Source: Chlorophyllum brunneum
Taxonomy: Eukaryota > Basidiomycota > Agaricomycetes > Agaricales > Agaricaceae
DNA: 64,000 bases
Assembly: GCA_963576785.1 (NCBI GenBank)
Contig: OY756140.1
Location: 3,968,001-4,032,000 of the forward strand
Reading direction: 5' to 3'
Position 1 is the first letter of the stretch; each line of letters begins with the position of its first letter. Below are positions 46,013 to 56,677 of this stretch, piece after piece. The notes under the pieces were generated by a model that saw only the letters and a list, made by a program, of their open reading frames with translations, searched no databases and was not told where the DNA came from. The position numbers and the translations under genes are program-made.

Positions 46013-47700
46013 ATGTTCTTCATATCCTTCCTGCTCGCGTCTCTTACCACTTCGCTGAGCGCTCCAATAGGACCATCGCCAGTTGATGATGGAGGTCCTA
46101 GCCTGTATCATATCTTCGGTCGCGAGGTACCAGAGTGCCTCACACCCAGACAGTTTCGCACAGCTTCCCAGATCGCCTGGAGCTGCCTTACGACGATTTT
46201 TGTCTGTACATGGGTCGCCATCCATCCAAACATAGGCGGTCCAACGGAATCTGGGTTTCAGAGGCTGAGGAGGCAGGTCATGACTATGATCTGTGTTGTA
46301 ATTGCACCAGAGATGATGGTGGTCTGGGCGTTGAGGCAGCACCTTGTGGCTCAGAGGATCGTGAATGAGTTTAATGACAAGTACAAACGTGGGTTTCTTT
46401 TAGCGTTTTTCAAAGGCGGCCAGTCTTTTTGACTCGAACGATATTAGTTAATTTCAAGAAATCGTTTGGTACAAAGGTCAAGGATTACTTTACCGGGCCC
46501 ACCGACAACCCGAACGAGGGTTGGACCCTCACGCACGGCTTCTTCGTGCAGATGGGAGGCTTTATTATTTACGACGGCCGGGAGCCCTATAAGGTTCTGA
46601 CTTGGGAGCGTATGCTCCAGTCAATCGAAGCCGACGAAATCGATGTTCCCTTCATCCCAGAAACCGATATACTCGACAAGAGCAAGGGAGACTTCTTAAC
46701 GAAATTATTCGTCGTGACCCAGACAACTTGGTTCGTGTTCCAATGCTTCGCCCGGTGGTACGCGAGGTTGTCACTGGCGGAGCTAGAGGTGTTGACGTTG
46801 GCATTTGCGGCGTTGAACATCGCAATATACGCCATTTGGTGGAATAAACCTCAGAATGCTAGATATCCTATTCGCCTTCCATTGAAGCACCCTCACGGCG
46901 CCGTGAGCCGAATTTCACAAGCGGATACCTCTCTCGACAACTCAGATCCTCCGAAGCACGAGAGGATTTGTTCTGGAATAACTCAGGACGATATCTCTAT
47001 CGCCAACGTGGCTAAACAAGGCCAACAGGGTTCAAGAGACCCTCGCGACAAGAGGCAGAGTACGCTCACGCAAAAATTCTGGGAGGGTCACAATTCCTAT
47101 GATCCTCCTGCCAACGGCATTCTCCCTCTGCCCGTCAAGCGGGCTTTTCGCACAACCCTTCGTCTATTCATGTATCAAGGGCTCTATTTTCTAATCGAGC
47201 TCTTTTTCCGACCCCTACGAAAACTTGGCATCAACACTGGCAGACCCCAGCTTAGTGGCGACAACTCCAAGACCGACCGCAAGGCAGACGATTATGTTGG
47301 CAAGACCCGCGTGCCAATGTTTCATGCCGAGGATGGCTTCGATTACAACAAGACGGCTGTTGTGATTGCCATTCTCATTAGTGTGGTGTTTGGAGCTTTG
47401 CATTTGGTGTTGTGGTCATCCCCGTTCAAGTCCACTGTCGACCGCTGGCTTTGGCGAGGCTGTAGCTTATATGTCACAGTGGAACCTTTGGTCCTTCTCG
47501 CTGGTTTCCCCGCAGTCCTGCCATCGGCACCGCGATGGTTGAATATTGTGGGTTATACTATATACATCATAGCGGCAACCTTGTACGGGTTTTGTCGGCT
47601 TACCCTCCTTTGTCTTGCCATTTACACTCTGTTTGACCTTCCCGAAAGTGTTTATCGTGATATCAATTGGATGGACTTGATAACCGCACGCGTTTTCTGA
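46013..47700 (+). CDS. Multi-span membrane protein P1 of an unnamed fungal family, 542 aa
   Basis: Exons 46013-46388 and 46448-47700; the 59 nt intron (GTGGGT...ATATTAG) is placed by comparison with P2, P3 and P5, which have it in the same phase. A signal-like start (MFFISFLLASLTTSLSA) is followed by hydrophobic spans at about 53-71 and 89-107. The family block GWTLTHGFFVQMGGF (about 150-164) comes next, then IPETDILDKSKGDFLTKL, the LAELEVLTLAFAALN span, IWWNKPQ, a variable loop, KTRVPMFHAEDG, three or four C-terminal spans and the end VYRDINWMDLI. It most resembles P4. Function unknown; I know only that similar proteins are widespread and uncharacterised in fungi. Appears intact. Confidence 0.85.
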
Positions 47701-48405
47701 TACGTAGGTTCGTTAGTAGTGGTTATTTACAGGTATTCACAGATTTGACTGTTCGATTTTGATAATTTGGGCTTGAGGCTTGCAGCGGAGACTATCGGCA
47801 GTGGGTGTCGTGGGAAAGGACTATGTTCGCGTCAACTGTGTACTGCGGACCGGACAGTGGGCGCTTGGTCCAATCCAACCCCACCACACTTCTCGCTTCA
47901 AGCGTTGGTAATGTCTCCCTCTGTGCTCACCTCACTCAAAGACCGAAACGGAAGAACGGACCCTGAAGCATGTGTTTTCCATGCTATACCGCGAGGAACA
48001 AGAAAGAAAAGAGCAGTCAACGTGAGGTAGCCTCGAGAAGTCCTCGCTGCCCCCTACACAATCGTCCCTAAACCTGTGATGGATGAGCGCTGCACTCGTC
48101 TATCCTTCTCACGAGATTCTTTCCTCCCTTTCAAAGCCCAATCTACCAATGTCCTTAGGCGACTGCTTCTCAAAGAAATTTGTTCGACTTGTTGCTGTAT
48201 AGAGTCCCGAGTTCGAAATAGCGCTTTCACCGTTCCTGTCCCCTGAGCATGCCAAGCAATTAATTGTCCCAACACCGTGTGATTGCCTCTTCCTCCTGTT
48301 CCATTCGCCACTGACAGGTGCATGAGGCAACGACTATAAAGCCCGTGGGCTTTGGTCGGTTGGGATGGCTGCATCCTCATTTCAACAGCTTCGAGAGCCC
48401 CGGAC
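47701..48405. other. Intergenic, lipase-2 promoter side
   Basis: No supported gene. A TATAAA box at 48335-48340 lies about 65 bp before the lipase-2 ATG. Confidence 0.5.
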
Positions 48406-49862
48406 ATGCGATTATTCCAGTACTTACTTGCCTTTCTGGTTACTGTCCCGGTCGTCCCAGTTGCGCCTTCCCATGTTACCGCGCCTCCTCACAAAGCAAA
48501 CAGGGTAGCAACAATAGACCCCGGAATCTACGACGAACTGGTTCTGTACGCCAAGTACTGTGCCGCCTCGTATCAACCATCGTGCCCCAAGCCCATGGGA
48601 AATGCACTAGTTGAGACGGTATGTCCTGTGACGATGATCCAACTGCAAAGCCTAACGCCTGTGGCATATAGATCATCGACTCGGATTCGGGGACATTTGG
48701 AATCGTCGTCCGGGATGATAAACGAAGGGAGATTGTCGTGGCATTCCGGGGTACGAGCGACTTCACCGACATTATGATAGGTGCGTCTGATGCATGGGTT
48801 GCTGAAGATTGATTGACCGAAGCTTCTCCAAGACCTGATGGTCATTCGTGTGCCTCTCGAGTCTCAGGGACTCACTTCCATGGGGAATGCAAAGGTGCAC
48901 AGTGGGTTTTTGCACGCATTCAATTCCGTGGTACCGGATGTTCTTCGTACCGTCGGAATCGAGGTTTACGCCCATCCCGATTACCGTCTCGTCGTCACTG
49001 GGCATTCACTTGGCGGAGCTCTTGCTTCACTCGCAGCCATTTCAATTAGAGCTGCCCATCCTCAAGCTCCGGTCCTTCTCTATACCTTTGGTACGATGTC
49101 TGCTGTTCGCTCCGCTCGTTTGCGTACCATTTTATCGTATAGGTCAGCCAAGGACTGGAGATGAGGCCTTCGCCCGGTATGTTGAGGAAAGGATTGGGGT
49201 GAATAATATTTTTCGAGGTAGGTTGTCATCGCGAGAGATTGGAACACAGGATCCTAACTTTTGTTTTTAGCTACCCATACCTGGGGTGAATTGTTTTGAT
49301 CCTATATTACAATTCTCTGTTTGATTAGGTGACCCTCTCATCACAGATGGCGTTCCAAATGTCTTTCCGCGATTCTTGGGGTACGAGCACTTGTAAGTTC
49401 CTTTACCTTTCAAGCTCAGTATCGCCATTTACTTCGACCAGTGGCACCGAATACTGGAATTTCTCGGATCCTCGTAAGCGGTGCACCACTCGTGATACCA
49501 GATAAATCGGGACTGATATCTATCGAATAGCCTCTCCTGCCACACTTCGTCAGTGTAATGGAGGAGAGGACCCTACGTGTAGTGCCTCCAACTGTAAGGA
49601 CTCCCAACCCTCTTCCCTTCAACGAGCTCACTTCCAACTCATAGTTCCCACTCCAACTAATCCACCGCACATTGTCTATTTCAATCAAGGTTTTTACCTT
49701 GCTAGCCGACTACGAATTGAATCTTGCCAAACTTGCGTTCCTCTAGTAATGCTGCCGCTCCCGTTTTCTTCCAGAAAGCAAAAAATCTGTGGGTTGGATG
49801 TTGCAGGAACTTGTGCAACGAATCGTGGCATACGTGGGATATTCCCATTTTTCGATGCTTGA
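48406..49862 (+). CDS. Class 3 lipase 2, probably secreted, 9 exons, about 348 aa
   Basis: Exons: 48406-48618, 48672-48780, 48833-49090, 49143-49217, 49271-49285, 49329-49392, 49442-49473, 49531-49593, 49645-49862; the sum is in frame. Signal peptide MRLFQYLLAFLVTVPVVPVAP. The conserved core IVVAFRGTSDFTD precedes the nucleophile motif [14 protein letters not shown]; then [34 protein letters not shown] and PPHIVYFNQ with the likely catalytic His. Exon 5 is a 15 nt micro-exon encoding THT between two introns. The C-terminal tail after FNQ is unusual and may be spliced differently (an in-frame 57 nt segment from 49690). A partial copy lies at 55.88-56.68 kb. Confidence 0.9.
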
Positions 49863-51629
49863 TGTTCTCAGGTTTGTTGTTTGTCGTTCTCCAGCCATAT
49901 ATTATCCATTCATTTTTACAACCTCGGCGTCGTTGGTTGATACACTTGCTGCTGGAATGCACTGCGTGCCGAGCGCTGCCAGGCCTATGTATTTACATTG
50001 AACTAAGTTGGGTGGCGGCTTAAAATATTTTCGATGAGCCAATGAATCAGAAGTTCTGTTGCATACCTTTCTCACCTGGTTCAAAACGGCCACAGCGGGG
50101 TCTGAATTCATTATGTTAGGGCATATTTTCTGAGTGCGATAATGACAATACACAAAGGCCGGTTCATTCAATCTTCGACCCAGTTGGCACGCATCATGCA
50201 TTGTTGGCATCTCTTGAATACTTTCATATCGGTACGAAGTGCTGTGCAATTATGAACGCACTCGAACTGCTGGTGGAATCAACTTCAACAGGAGAACCCC
50301 CGCCCTCACCAAATGATGCAATGTACTCCGTTTCCGCGTGTTCTACCGGCCGATGAAGTATACGTGTCAATTTTGACTCTGATGAACGTCAGTATAAACG
50401 AACGTGTTCCACCATAGGGAATATATCAAGCACCGCGGAATCGGAACCAAGACCCTCACACATCCATGTTTTGACCCTTCGTCAGTTCGCCACTGACGAT
50501 AATACAGAAATTACAATACACCATATGGTAGTCAGCTTACGAACTCTGAGCGTTATTAGGCTTGCGTTGTCGCTGGATGTGATGGGGCCAGCTGAAGTGC
50601 GCATCTCTTAATAATCCTTCATCTCGGGCACGGTGTTATATATCGGAACGTAAGCTTGAAAGTGTGAAGGGGTCCATCACGCACAATTCTGGAACCCATC
50701 GCCCTAGATTAGAAGATTTTGATTCTTTTCTAACGATATGATAATCACAAGGCCTATAGACTTGTAGTCATCTTCTTTCTTGTATGGGTTTAGTTTAAGA
50801 CGTAATAATACTATCTTGTACAGAGACTAAAAGAGGGCATTTCCTACTCGAGTAGAGATAAGGAGATATGGAAGATATTATATAATCTGTGTTTCGGCAT
50901 CATCCATCGTAAATTACTGTACGGCGTCTGATCTCTGTACCTGTTGGCCACGATTTTGATCCCCAGCGTTCATATCATATATCCGTCCTATACATCCCCA
51001 TGCTTGCTCGAATCAACATGCGATGCTTCTCACTCTTTTCAGCCTCCTCTACTGGTATCCGGGTGATGTAGACCGCTTCTTTCCAACGTGGATGTTGTAT
51101 GTAGACATAAGTAGTTCAAAGGTAACGTGCGTAGGGCAGCCTGTACGTTAAACCCAGCGATAAAAATGGATACATGGCCGGTACCTCAAGAAGACCTCGT
51201 GGTCGAAAAAGTACCACGTATAGCTGCCAGACACAACGTGCTGACCCGCTGGGTGCCCACGAAAGGCTTTGGGCAATCTGGGTTCCGAGTTATAGGATGC
51301 GCCATTCGGATGGGGTTAGAAGGGGAATGGTTTGCTCGCTGCAGTGGGGAATTATCATCACGGGCCGCGCGTAAATGAATATACAACTCGTTCATGTTGA
51401 CGCCGCTGTGATTATAGTTAGCGCAAGTTGAGAAGCATCCGTCGCCGCGGTCCCCAAATGCCTCGACAGAAGACAATTTATATCGAAACAACTATAGTTC
51501 ATGTTGTGGCATCATTAGTGGTACAAAAGTGACGAATGGATGGGGGGAAACTACTTGGAAGTACGTCGTCAACAGCAATAGGCAACTACAAATTCGGGAC
51601 GTAAAATGGAATGTATGCCGTTCACATGT
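49863..51629. other. Intergenic of about 1.8 kb, no supported gene
   Basis: 3' flanks of lipase 2 and of P2, which converge here. The part up to about 50.06 kb is duplicated at 56.41-56.68 kb, so the segmental duplication extends past the lipase end. No gene seen. Confidence 0.5.
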
Positions 51630-53171
51630 TTAGCCGACATGAGGAAGTACGTCCAACCACGCTATATCACGAAATACACCATCTGGAAGGCTGCTGAGCA
51701 TGGAAAAAGAAAAGTAGATGGAGATACATCGAGCTGTGATGTAGACCAATACCGATAATCCTGATGCATGCGCGGCAAACAGCCGGAACCCCATCCGGCG
51801 AGACAAAAGAGGAATTAACTGTGCTGCAATGATGGAGACAGCTGACGCTCTCCATAACCACTGGAGACGAAAATCTGGGAATGAGACCGGCCATGGGATT
51901 AGATGTATGACCCCCAAAATGCTGCTGATAGCGAGTGAGGGTAGAACGGCCGCAAGGATGATATCCGAGTTCTCGTGGAGCCCTTCTGCGTAGAATATCG
52001 GCACGCGAGTTGGGCCGGTTGTAGCAGCTGATTTACCATCGCCCGCGTCCAGGGAAACGTTGTCTGGTAACATCCAGAGTGAGGAGAGGATGGTAGCGAC
52101 GGCGTAGAATGGGGTAGCCGTGAGTGTCGAACGGTGATTCGAATGGGTACTCGAACCATCTATGCGAAAAGAAGATACCGTAAGGTCACTCCAAATTGTA
52201 GACGTCGTAGAGTCGGAGTGGTAAATGGATAGTTTGGAGGGTCGGGTGCAGGCGACTGCGTGTGGACTGATGGGATCTTTGGTCGAGGACGCAGACGAAG
52301 GACTTCGCAACTGGAGCTTGATTGGCGTCATCACTCCCTGAGGTTTGTTCCACCATATAAAGTAAAGGATGCTGTTGAACGCGGCAAAAACTAACGTCAG
52401 TACTTCCAACTCTGCCAAAGGAAGACCTGAACGCCAGCGAGCCGCACACTGGACAGTAAACCAAGTCGTTTGCGCCGCCACTATCAATTTTGTCAAAAAG
52501 TCGCCCCTGCTTTTTTCCGTGATATCCTCCTCCCGGACAGAAGAAATATCGATTTCTCCTAACGTGATTGAGTCAAGAAGACAGCGGTAGGTAAGGACCC
52601 TGATCGGCTTTGCGTCGTGATAAGCCATGAAGCCGCCCATTTGTACGAAAAATCCGTGAGTTAGGGTCCACCCTTTCTTGCGATTCTTCTCTGAGCCCGT
52701 GAACCACTGTTTGATCTTGCTAAACATCGACAATTCGGGGTCAACTATAGATTTATGGTCGATCAACGTGAGGTCCTGGACGCAATCAACTTGGGGCTCA
52801 CCTCCACCATAAAATTCATCATTATATGTCTTTTTAAGGCTCGCCGCGGCAATCCTCTGTCTCACTGCCCACGTCACCATTAACTCAGGTGCGATAATAG
52901 CCATGATCATCGTAATAACCCTCCTCTTCAAATGTTGGAGTTCGGAATCCCTTGGACTGGATAAGTTTGGATGAACAGCGACCCATGTGCATGCGATAAT
53001 TGTTGCCAAGCAGGCCCAAATTATTTGCAAAATAGAACGATCGCGTTCGAGTTTGAGGCAATCTCGGGGCTCCCAACCAGAAGGGCGAGTTGTTGGGTCG
53101 GTAACGGGTGGGGATGCTCCTACGGGAGCGGCTTGAAGAGCGACTAATGCGAGGAATGAGAAGAAACCCAT
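51630..53171 (-). CDS. Multi-span membrane protein P2, 494 aa
   Basis: Exons (minus) 53171-52802 and 52744-51630. The 57 nt intron (GTGAGC...CTATAG) is at the family position; it has no stop and is a multiple of three, so an unspliced form would still be translated. Start MGFFSFLALVALQAAPVGA is signal-like. Hallmarks: IIWACLATIIACTWVAVHPN, VITMIMAIIAPELMVTWAVRQ, GWTLTHGFFVQMGGF, REEDITEKSRGDFLTKL, LAELEVLTLVFAAFN, IWWNKPQGV, GPTRVPIFYAE, VIHLIPWP, VFRDIAWLDVLPH. Divergent from P3 across a short promoter; closer to P3 and P5 than to P1. Intact; function unknown. Confidence 0.85.
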   Translation of the reverse strand: MGFFSFLALVALQAAPVGASPPVTDPTTRPSGWEPRDCLKLERDRSILQIIWACLATIIACTWVAVHPNLSSPRDSELQHLKRRVITMIMAIIAPELMVTWAVRQRIAAASLKKTYNDEFYGGGEPQVDCVQDLTLIDHKSIVDPELSMFSKIKQWFTGSEKNRKKGWTLTHGFFVQMGGFMAYHDAKPIRVLTYRCLLDSITLGEIDISSVREEDITEKSRGDFLTKLIVAAQTTWFTVQCAARWRSGLPLAELEVLTLVFAAFNSILYFIWWNKPQGVMTPIKLQLRSPSSASSTKDPISPHAVACTRPSKLSIYHSDSTTSTIWSDLTVSSFRIDGSSTHSNHRSTLTATPFYAVATILSSLWMLPDNVSLDAGDGKSAATTGPTRVPIFYAEGLHENSDIILAAVLPSLAISSILGVIHLIPWPVSFPDFRLQWLWRASAVSIIAAQLIPLLSRRMGFRLFAAHASGLSVLVYITARCISIYFSFSMLSSLPDGVFRDIAWLDVLPHVG

Positions 53172-53470
53172 AAGAATCCTCAATCTCGGGTTGCAAGCTT
53201 TTATACTAGTGAGAATCGTCGAGCGGGAGCACCATGCCACGCGGTTTCTCGGATTCTGAACAAAAGTGCTTCCAGATATGGCAGGTATCACCATACAGGG
53301 TAGGACTTAATCGCCATTGCAGTGCCCTGACTGCCTCGCCCAACAAACGTGCCAGCTCCATGTAGCCTCACGCAGCCTGTATGCCTTTACCTTGCGTGGC
53401 CCACGAGGGTCACCTTACGGCAAGGATAACGCCCCTTATATATACTATCCAACTAACAAATCGCACAATC
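53172..53470. promoter_or_regulatory. Shared divergent promoter of P2 and P3
   Basis: 299 bp between the two start codons. Each side has a TATA box about 30 bp from its ATG: TATAAAAG on the minus strand at 53198-53205 for P2, and TATATATA at 53437-53444 for P3. The layout suggests joint control of the two paralogues. Confidence 0.6.
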
Positions 53471-55125
53471 ATGTTGTCCACAATTCTCGTCTTCCTCGCC
53501 GTTGAAATCGCCCTCGTTGGAACCGTCCCAGTAATATCGCCTGGTATCAACCTCATAATCCACCATTCTGCTTTTGGCCGGGAGCTCTCTGACTGCCTTG
53601 GACCCCATCGTACTGCTCCGCAGGTTGTTTGGGCCTGTTTGGGCACGATATTTCTGTGTACATGGGTGGCTGTTCATCCAAACTTATCCAGCCCAAGAGA
53701 CTCTGGATTCCAACGCTGGCGGAGGAGAGTTGTTACGATGATCGTGGCTATCATCGCGCCTGAGCTGATAGCAATGTGGGCAATGAGGCAGAGGATCGCC
53801 GCGACAAGACTTAAGAAAATATATAACGATGAGTTCTATAACGGAGGTGAGCTCCAGATTATGTTCAAAGTACCGTGTCGATAAATCCCAAATCCGTAGA
53901 TGACCCCGAACTATCTATCGTCCAGAGGATACGACAGTGGTTTACGGGCCCAGACGAGAATCCCAAGAGGGGATGGACTCTTGCGCACGCATATATTTTA
54001 CAAATGGGTGGTTTCATGGCGTATCGCGACGAGGAGCCGGTAAGGGTCCTTACTCACCGTCGACTCCTTGCCTCGATCAGGAAAGGGGAAATCGACATTT
54101 CTGACATTCAGGAGGAGGATATCACGGACAAAAGCAAGAGTGACTTCTTGACAAAATTGGTGGTGGTTGGTCAGACATCGTGGTTTATGATCCACTGTGT
54201 AGCCCGTTGGTTTTCGGGTCTTCCGTTGGCAGAGTTGGAAGTATTGACGCTGGCTTTTGCCGCCTTGAACGGCTTCATCTATGTAATCTGGTGGGATAAA
54301 CCTCAGGGTGTGGTGGTACCGATCAAGCTCTCGCTGCGGAGCACGTCGCCTGTGCCCTCGGCTCCAGCCAGCGCTTCACCGTCTAGCCCTTCCCTCGTCG
54401 ACCACACGGCGTCCACAGTCTGGAGTGACACAGAACAAGCTCCCTCCCACACCGACGACTCGAGCACGCGTACCGAAGTTGGGGAGGGAGGCGAGGTCGA
54501 GAGGTTGATGGACAAGGAAGATGAAGACGACAAAGGGAGCGGCCATACGATCATCCAATTCTGCCGTGAGGCTGAGAGAGTATGGAACGATCTTGAAGGA
54601 AAACTCATGGGAAGATTGATATTCGCCATGATCATTCCGTTCCTCGCTATCGCCTTTGTGCTCTTTCCACTCTTCAAAGCATCAGGCAACGTCAGTCGAC
54701 AAGCAAACGATGGCCAACTCATCTTTCTAATTGGCCGAACTCGCATCCCGATGTTCTACGCCGAGGAGCTCTATGACGAAGGATCCATCCTGACGGTCGC
54801 CGCACTCCCGATTGTTATAGGCGCCATTTTCGGAGGCTTACATCTGATGCTGTGGTCAGCCTCATTCCCAAGCGATCATGTCCAAGGGTTATGGAGGGCG
54901 TCGGCTCTATTCATCACTGTAGAACCATTAATCATCCTTGCTCTACTCTTATGTCGCCAGAGGGGGTACCGACTATTTGCTGCGCTCGCATATGGTTTAT
55001 CGGTATTGATTTACATCGCGGCTCGGTGTATTTTGATTTACCTTTCATTTTCCACACTCTCCAGCCTTTCAGACGATGTGTACCGGGACATAGCATGGTT
55101 GGACTTACTTCCCCATGTTCGGTAG
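53471..55125 (+). CDS. Multi-span membrane protein P3, 533 aa
   Basis: Exons 53471-53846 and 53900-55125; the 53 nt intron is at the family position and phase. The start MLSTILVFLAVEIALVGTVP is a signal-like segment. Then AFGRELSDCLG, VVWACLGTIFLCTWVAVHPN, TMIVAIIAPELIAMWAMRQ, GWTLAHAYILQMGGF (variant of the GWTLTHGFF block), EEDITDKSKSDFLTKL, LAELEVLTLAFAALN, IWWDKPQGVVVPIKL. A Ser/Thr/acidic loop of roughly 80 residues follows, then GRTRIPMFYAEEL, GGLHLMLW, and VYRDIAWLDLLPH at the end. Very similar to P5. Intact; function unknown. Confidence 0.87.
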
Positions 55126-55517
55126 GCCTGTTATTGTGACGGACGCATGAACTTAACAACTGTAATATATCGCATTATCTAAAGCTTTGGGATCAGCAAG
55201 AACCAAGTCGGCCTTTCGTCAAGGTGCTGTTGAGACTTTCATGGTGGGCGGCTTGCAACCTTCTTCTTTTTTACAAGTGGCACCACCCAGCTGCCCCTTC
55301 CACGGGTTTCTCCAGTCAACTCTGTACTCCTCATCAAATTGATTTGCGATATGAAGTGAGGTTAGCAATACACGACCCGATGCGAAACGATTGACGGATT
55401 ACGGTAGTCGGAGATTACGGCGCTCAAGTCGGTATATGCCGGTTGTAGAAGGTGCATATGTGTTCCTCCTGATTGAGGTAGGAACTGATTCGCCGTAAGG
55501 GAGCATGGCTATTGCCA
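55126..55517. other. Intergenic, no supported gene
   Basis: 3' flank of P3 leading into the duplicated fragments. No coding content recognised. Confidence 0.5.
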
Positions 55518-55745
55518 ACAAGTCAACCTCCCCCTGAAAACTGGGCCTATTCGACGGGACAAATTATGAAGGAGATGCCGGAGAATTACCTCCCGAGCCC
55601 TAGAGATGACAAATTGGTCTGCCTCTGTGGACCCGGTCTGATGGAACAGTTCGACTAAAAGTGAGTTGGTCAAAACAATTTGATGGGCAACTGCTAACCC
55701 GCGTCTTCCCACAGGCATGCTCAAAGAGTTAGGATGGGATTCGTC
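55518..55745 (+). pseudogene. Nitrate reductase 3' end, duplicated fragment
   Basis: Reads QPPPENWAYSTGQIMKEMPE, NYLPSPRDDKLVCLCGPGLM, a stop, an intron-like stretch (GTGAGTTGG...CCCACAG) and GMLKELGWDSSNK. This is the last 80 or so codons of the nitrate reductase at 37.7-41.0 kb, including its final intron, so the copy was made at the DNA level. The CGPGPM motif is CGPGLM and a TAA follows EQFD. It is on the opposite strand from the intact gene. Confidence 0.88.
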
Positions 55746-55879
55746 GAATAAGACTGATCGGGGTTTGTTGTAATTATAAGTCTGCTCATAGATACCGACC
55801 TGTAGGCATAGGACGTACCACTATTTGTTTCTCTCTTGGACCCTGTAGGCTCATCTTCCGTATTATCTGCACATATGTA

Positions 55880-56677
55880 AGGACCCACCTCCATGGGGAA
55901 CGCAAAGGTACATAGTGGGTTTTGAACGCATTCAATTCCGTGGCACTGGATGTTCTTCGTACCGTAGGAAGCGAACTTTGTACCTATCCTGATTATCGTC
56001 TCGTCGTCACTGGGCATTCACTTGGCGGAGCTCTTGCTTCACTCGCAGCCATTTCAATCAGAGCTGCCTATCCGCAAGCTCCGATCCTTCTCTATACCTT
56101 TGGTACGATTCGCTCCCGTCGTTTGCGTACCACTTTATCGTACAGGTCAGCCAAGGACTGGAGATGAGGCCTTCGCCCGGTATGTTGAGGAAAGGATTGG
56201 GGTTAATAATAAAGGACTCCCAACCCTCTTCCCTTCAACGAGCTCACTTCCAACTCATAGTTCCCACTCCAACTAATCCACCGCACATTGTCTATTTCAA
56301 TCAAGGTTTTTACCTTGCTAGCCGACTACGAATTGAATCTTGCTAAACTTGCGTTCCTCTAGTAATGCTGCCGCTCCCGTTTTCTTCCAGTAAGCAAAAA
56401 ATCTGTGGGTTGGATGTTGCAGGGTACTGTGCAACGAATCGTGGCATACGTGGGATATTCCCAATTTTCGATGCTTGATGTTCTCAGATTTGTTATTTGT
56501 CGCTCTTCAGCCATACATTATCTGTCCATTTTTACAATTTCGGCGTCGTTGGTTGATAGACTTACTGCTGGAATACACTGCGTGCCGAGCGCCGCCAAGC
56601 CTATGTATTCACATTGAATTAAGTTGGGCGGCGGCTTAACATATCTTCGATGAGCCAATGAATCAAAAGTTCTGTAC
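55880..56677 (+). pseudogene. Lipase-2 duplicate with deletions
   Basis: Near-identical to 48.87-50.06 kb: [65 protein letters not shown]. It has a one-base loss after GTGGGTTTT (near 55.92 kb), a deletion removing exons 5-8 (jump at 56.21 kb to sequence matching 49.60 kb) and no 5' exons. It includes 3' flank equal to that of lipase 2. Not functional. Confidence 0.9.

Noticed and set aside
46389..46423. 35 nt intron in P1 ending at GGCGGCCAG
   Set aside because: Also in frame, but the 59 nt alternative ending at 46447 has normal size, a branch-like TTGACTC and matches the splice position of the paralogues.
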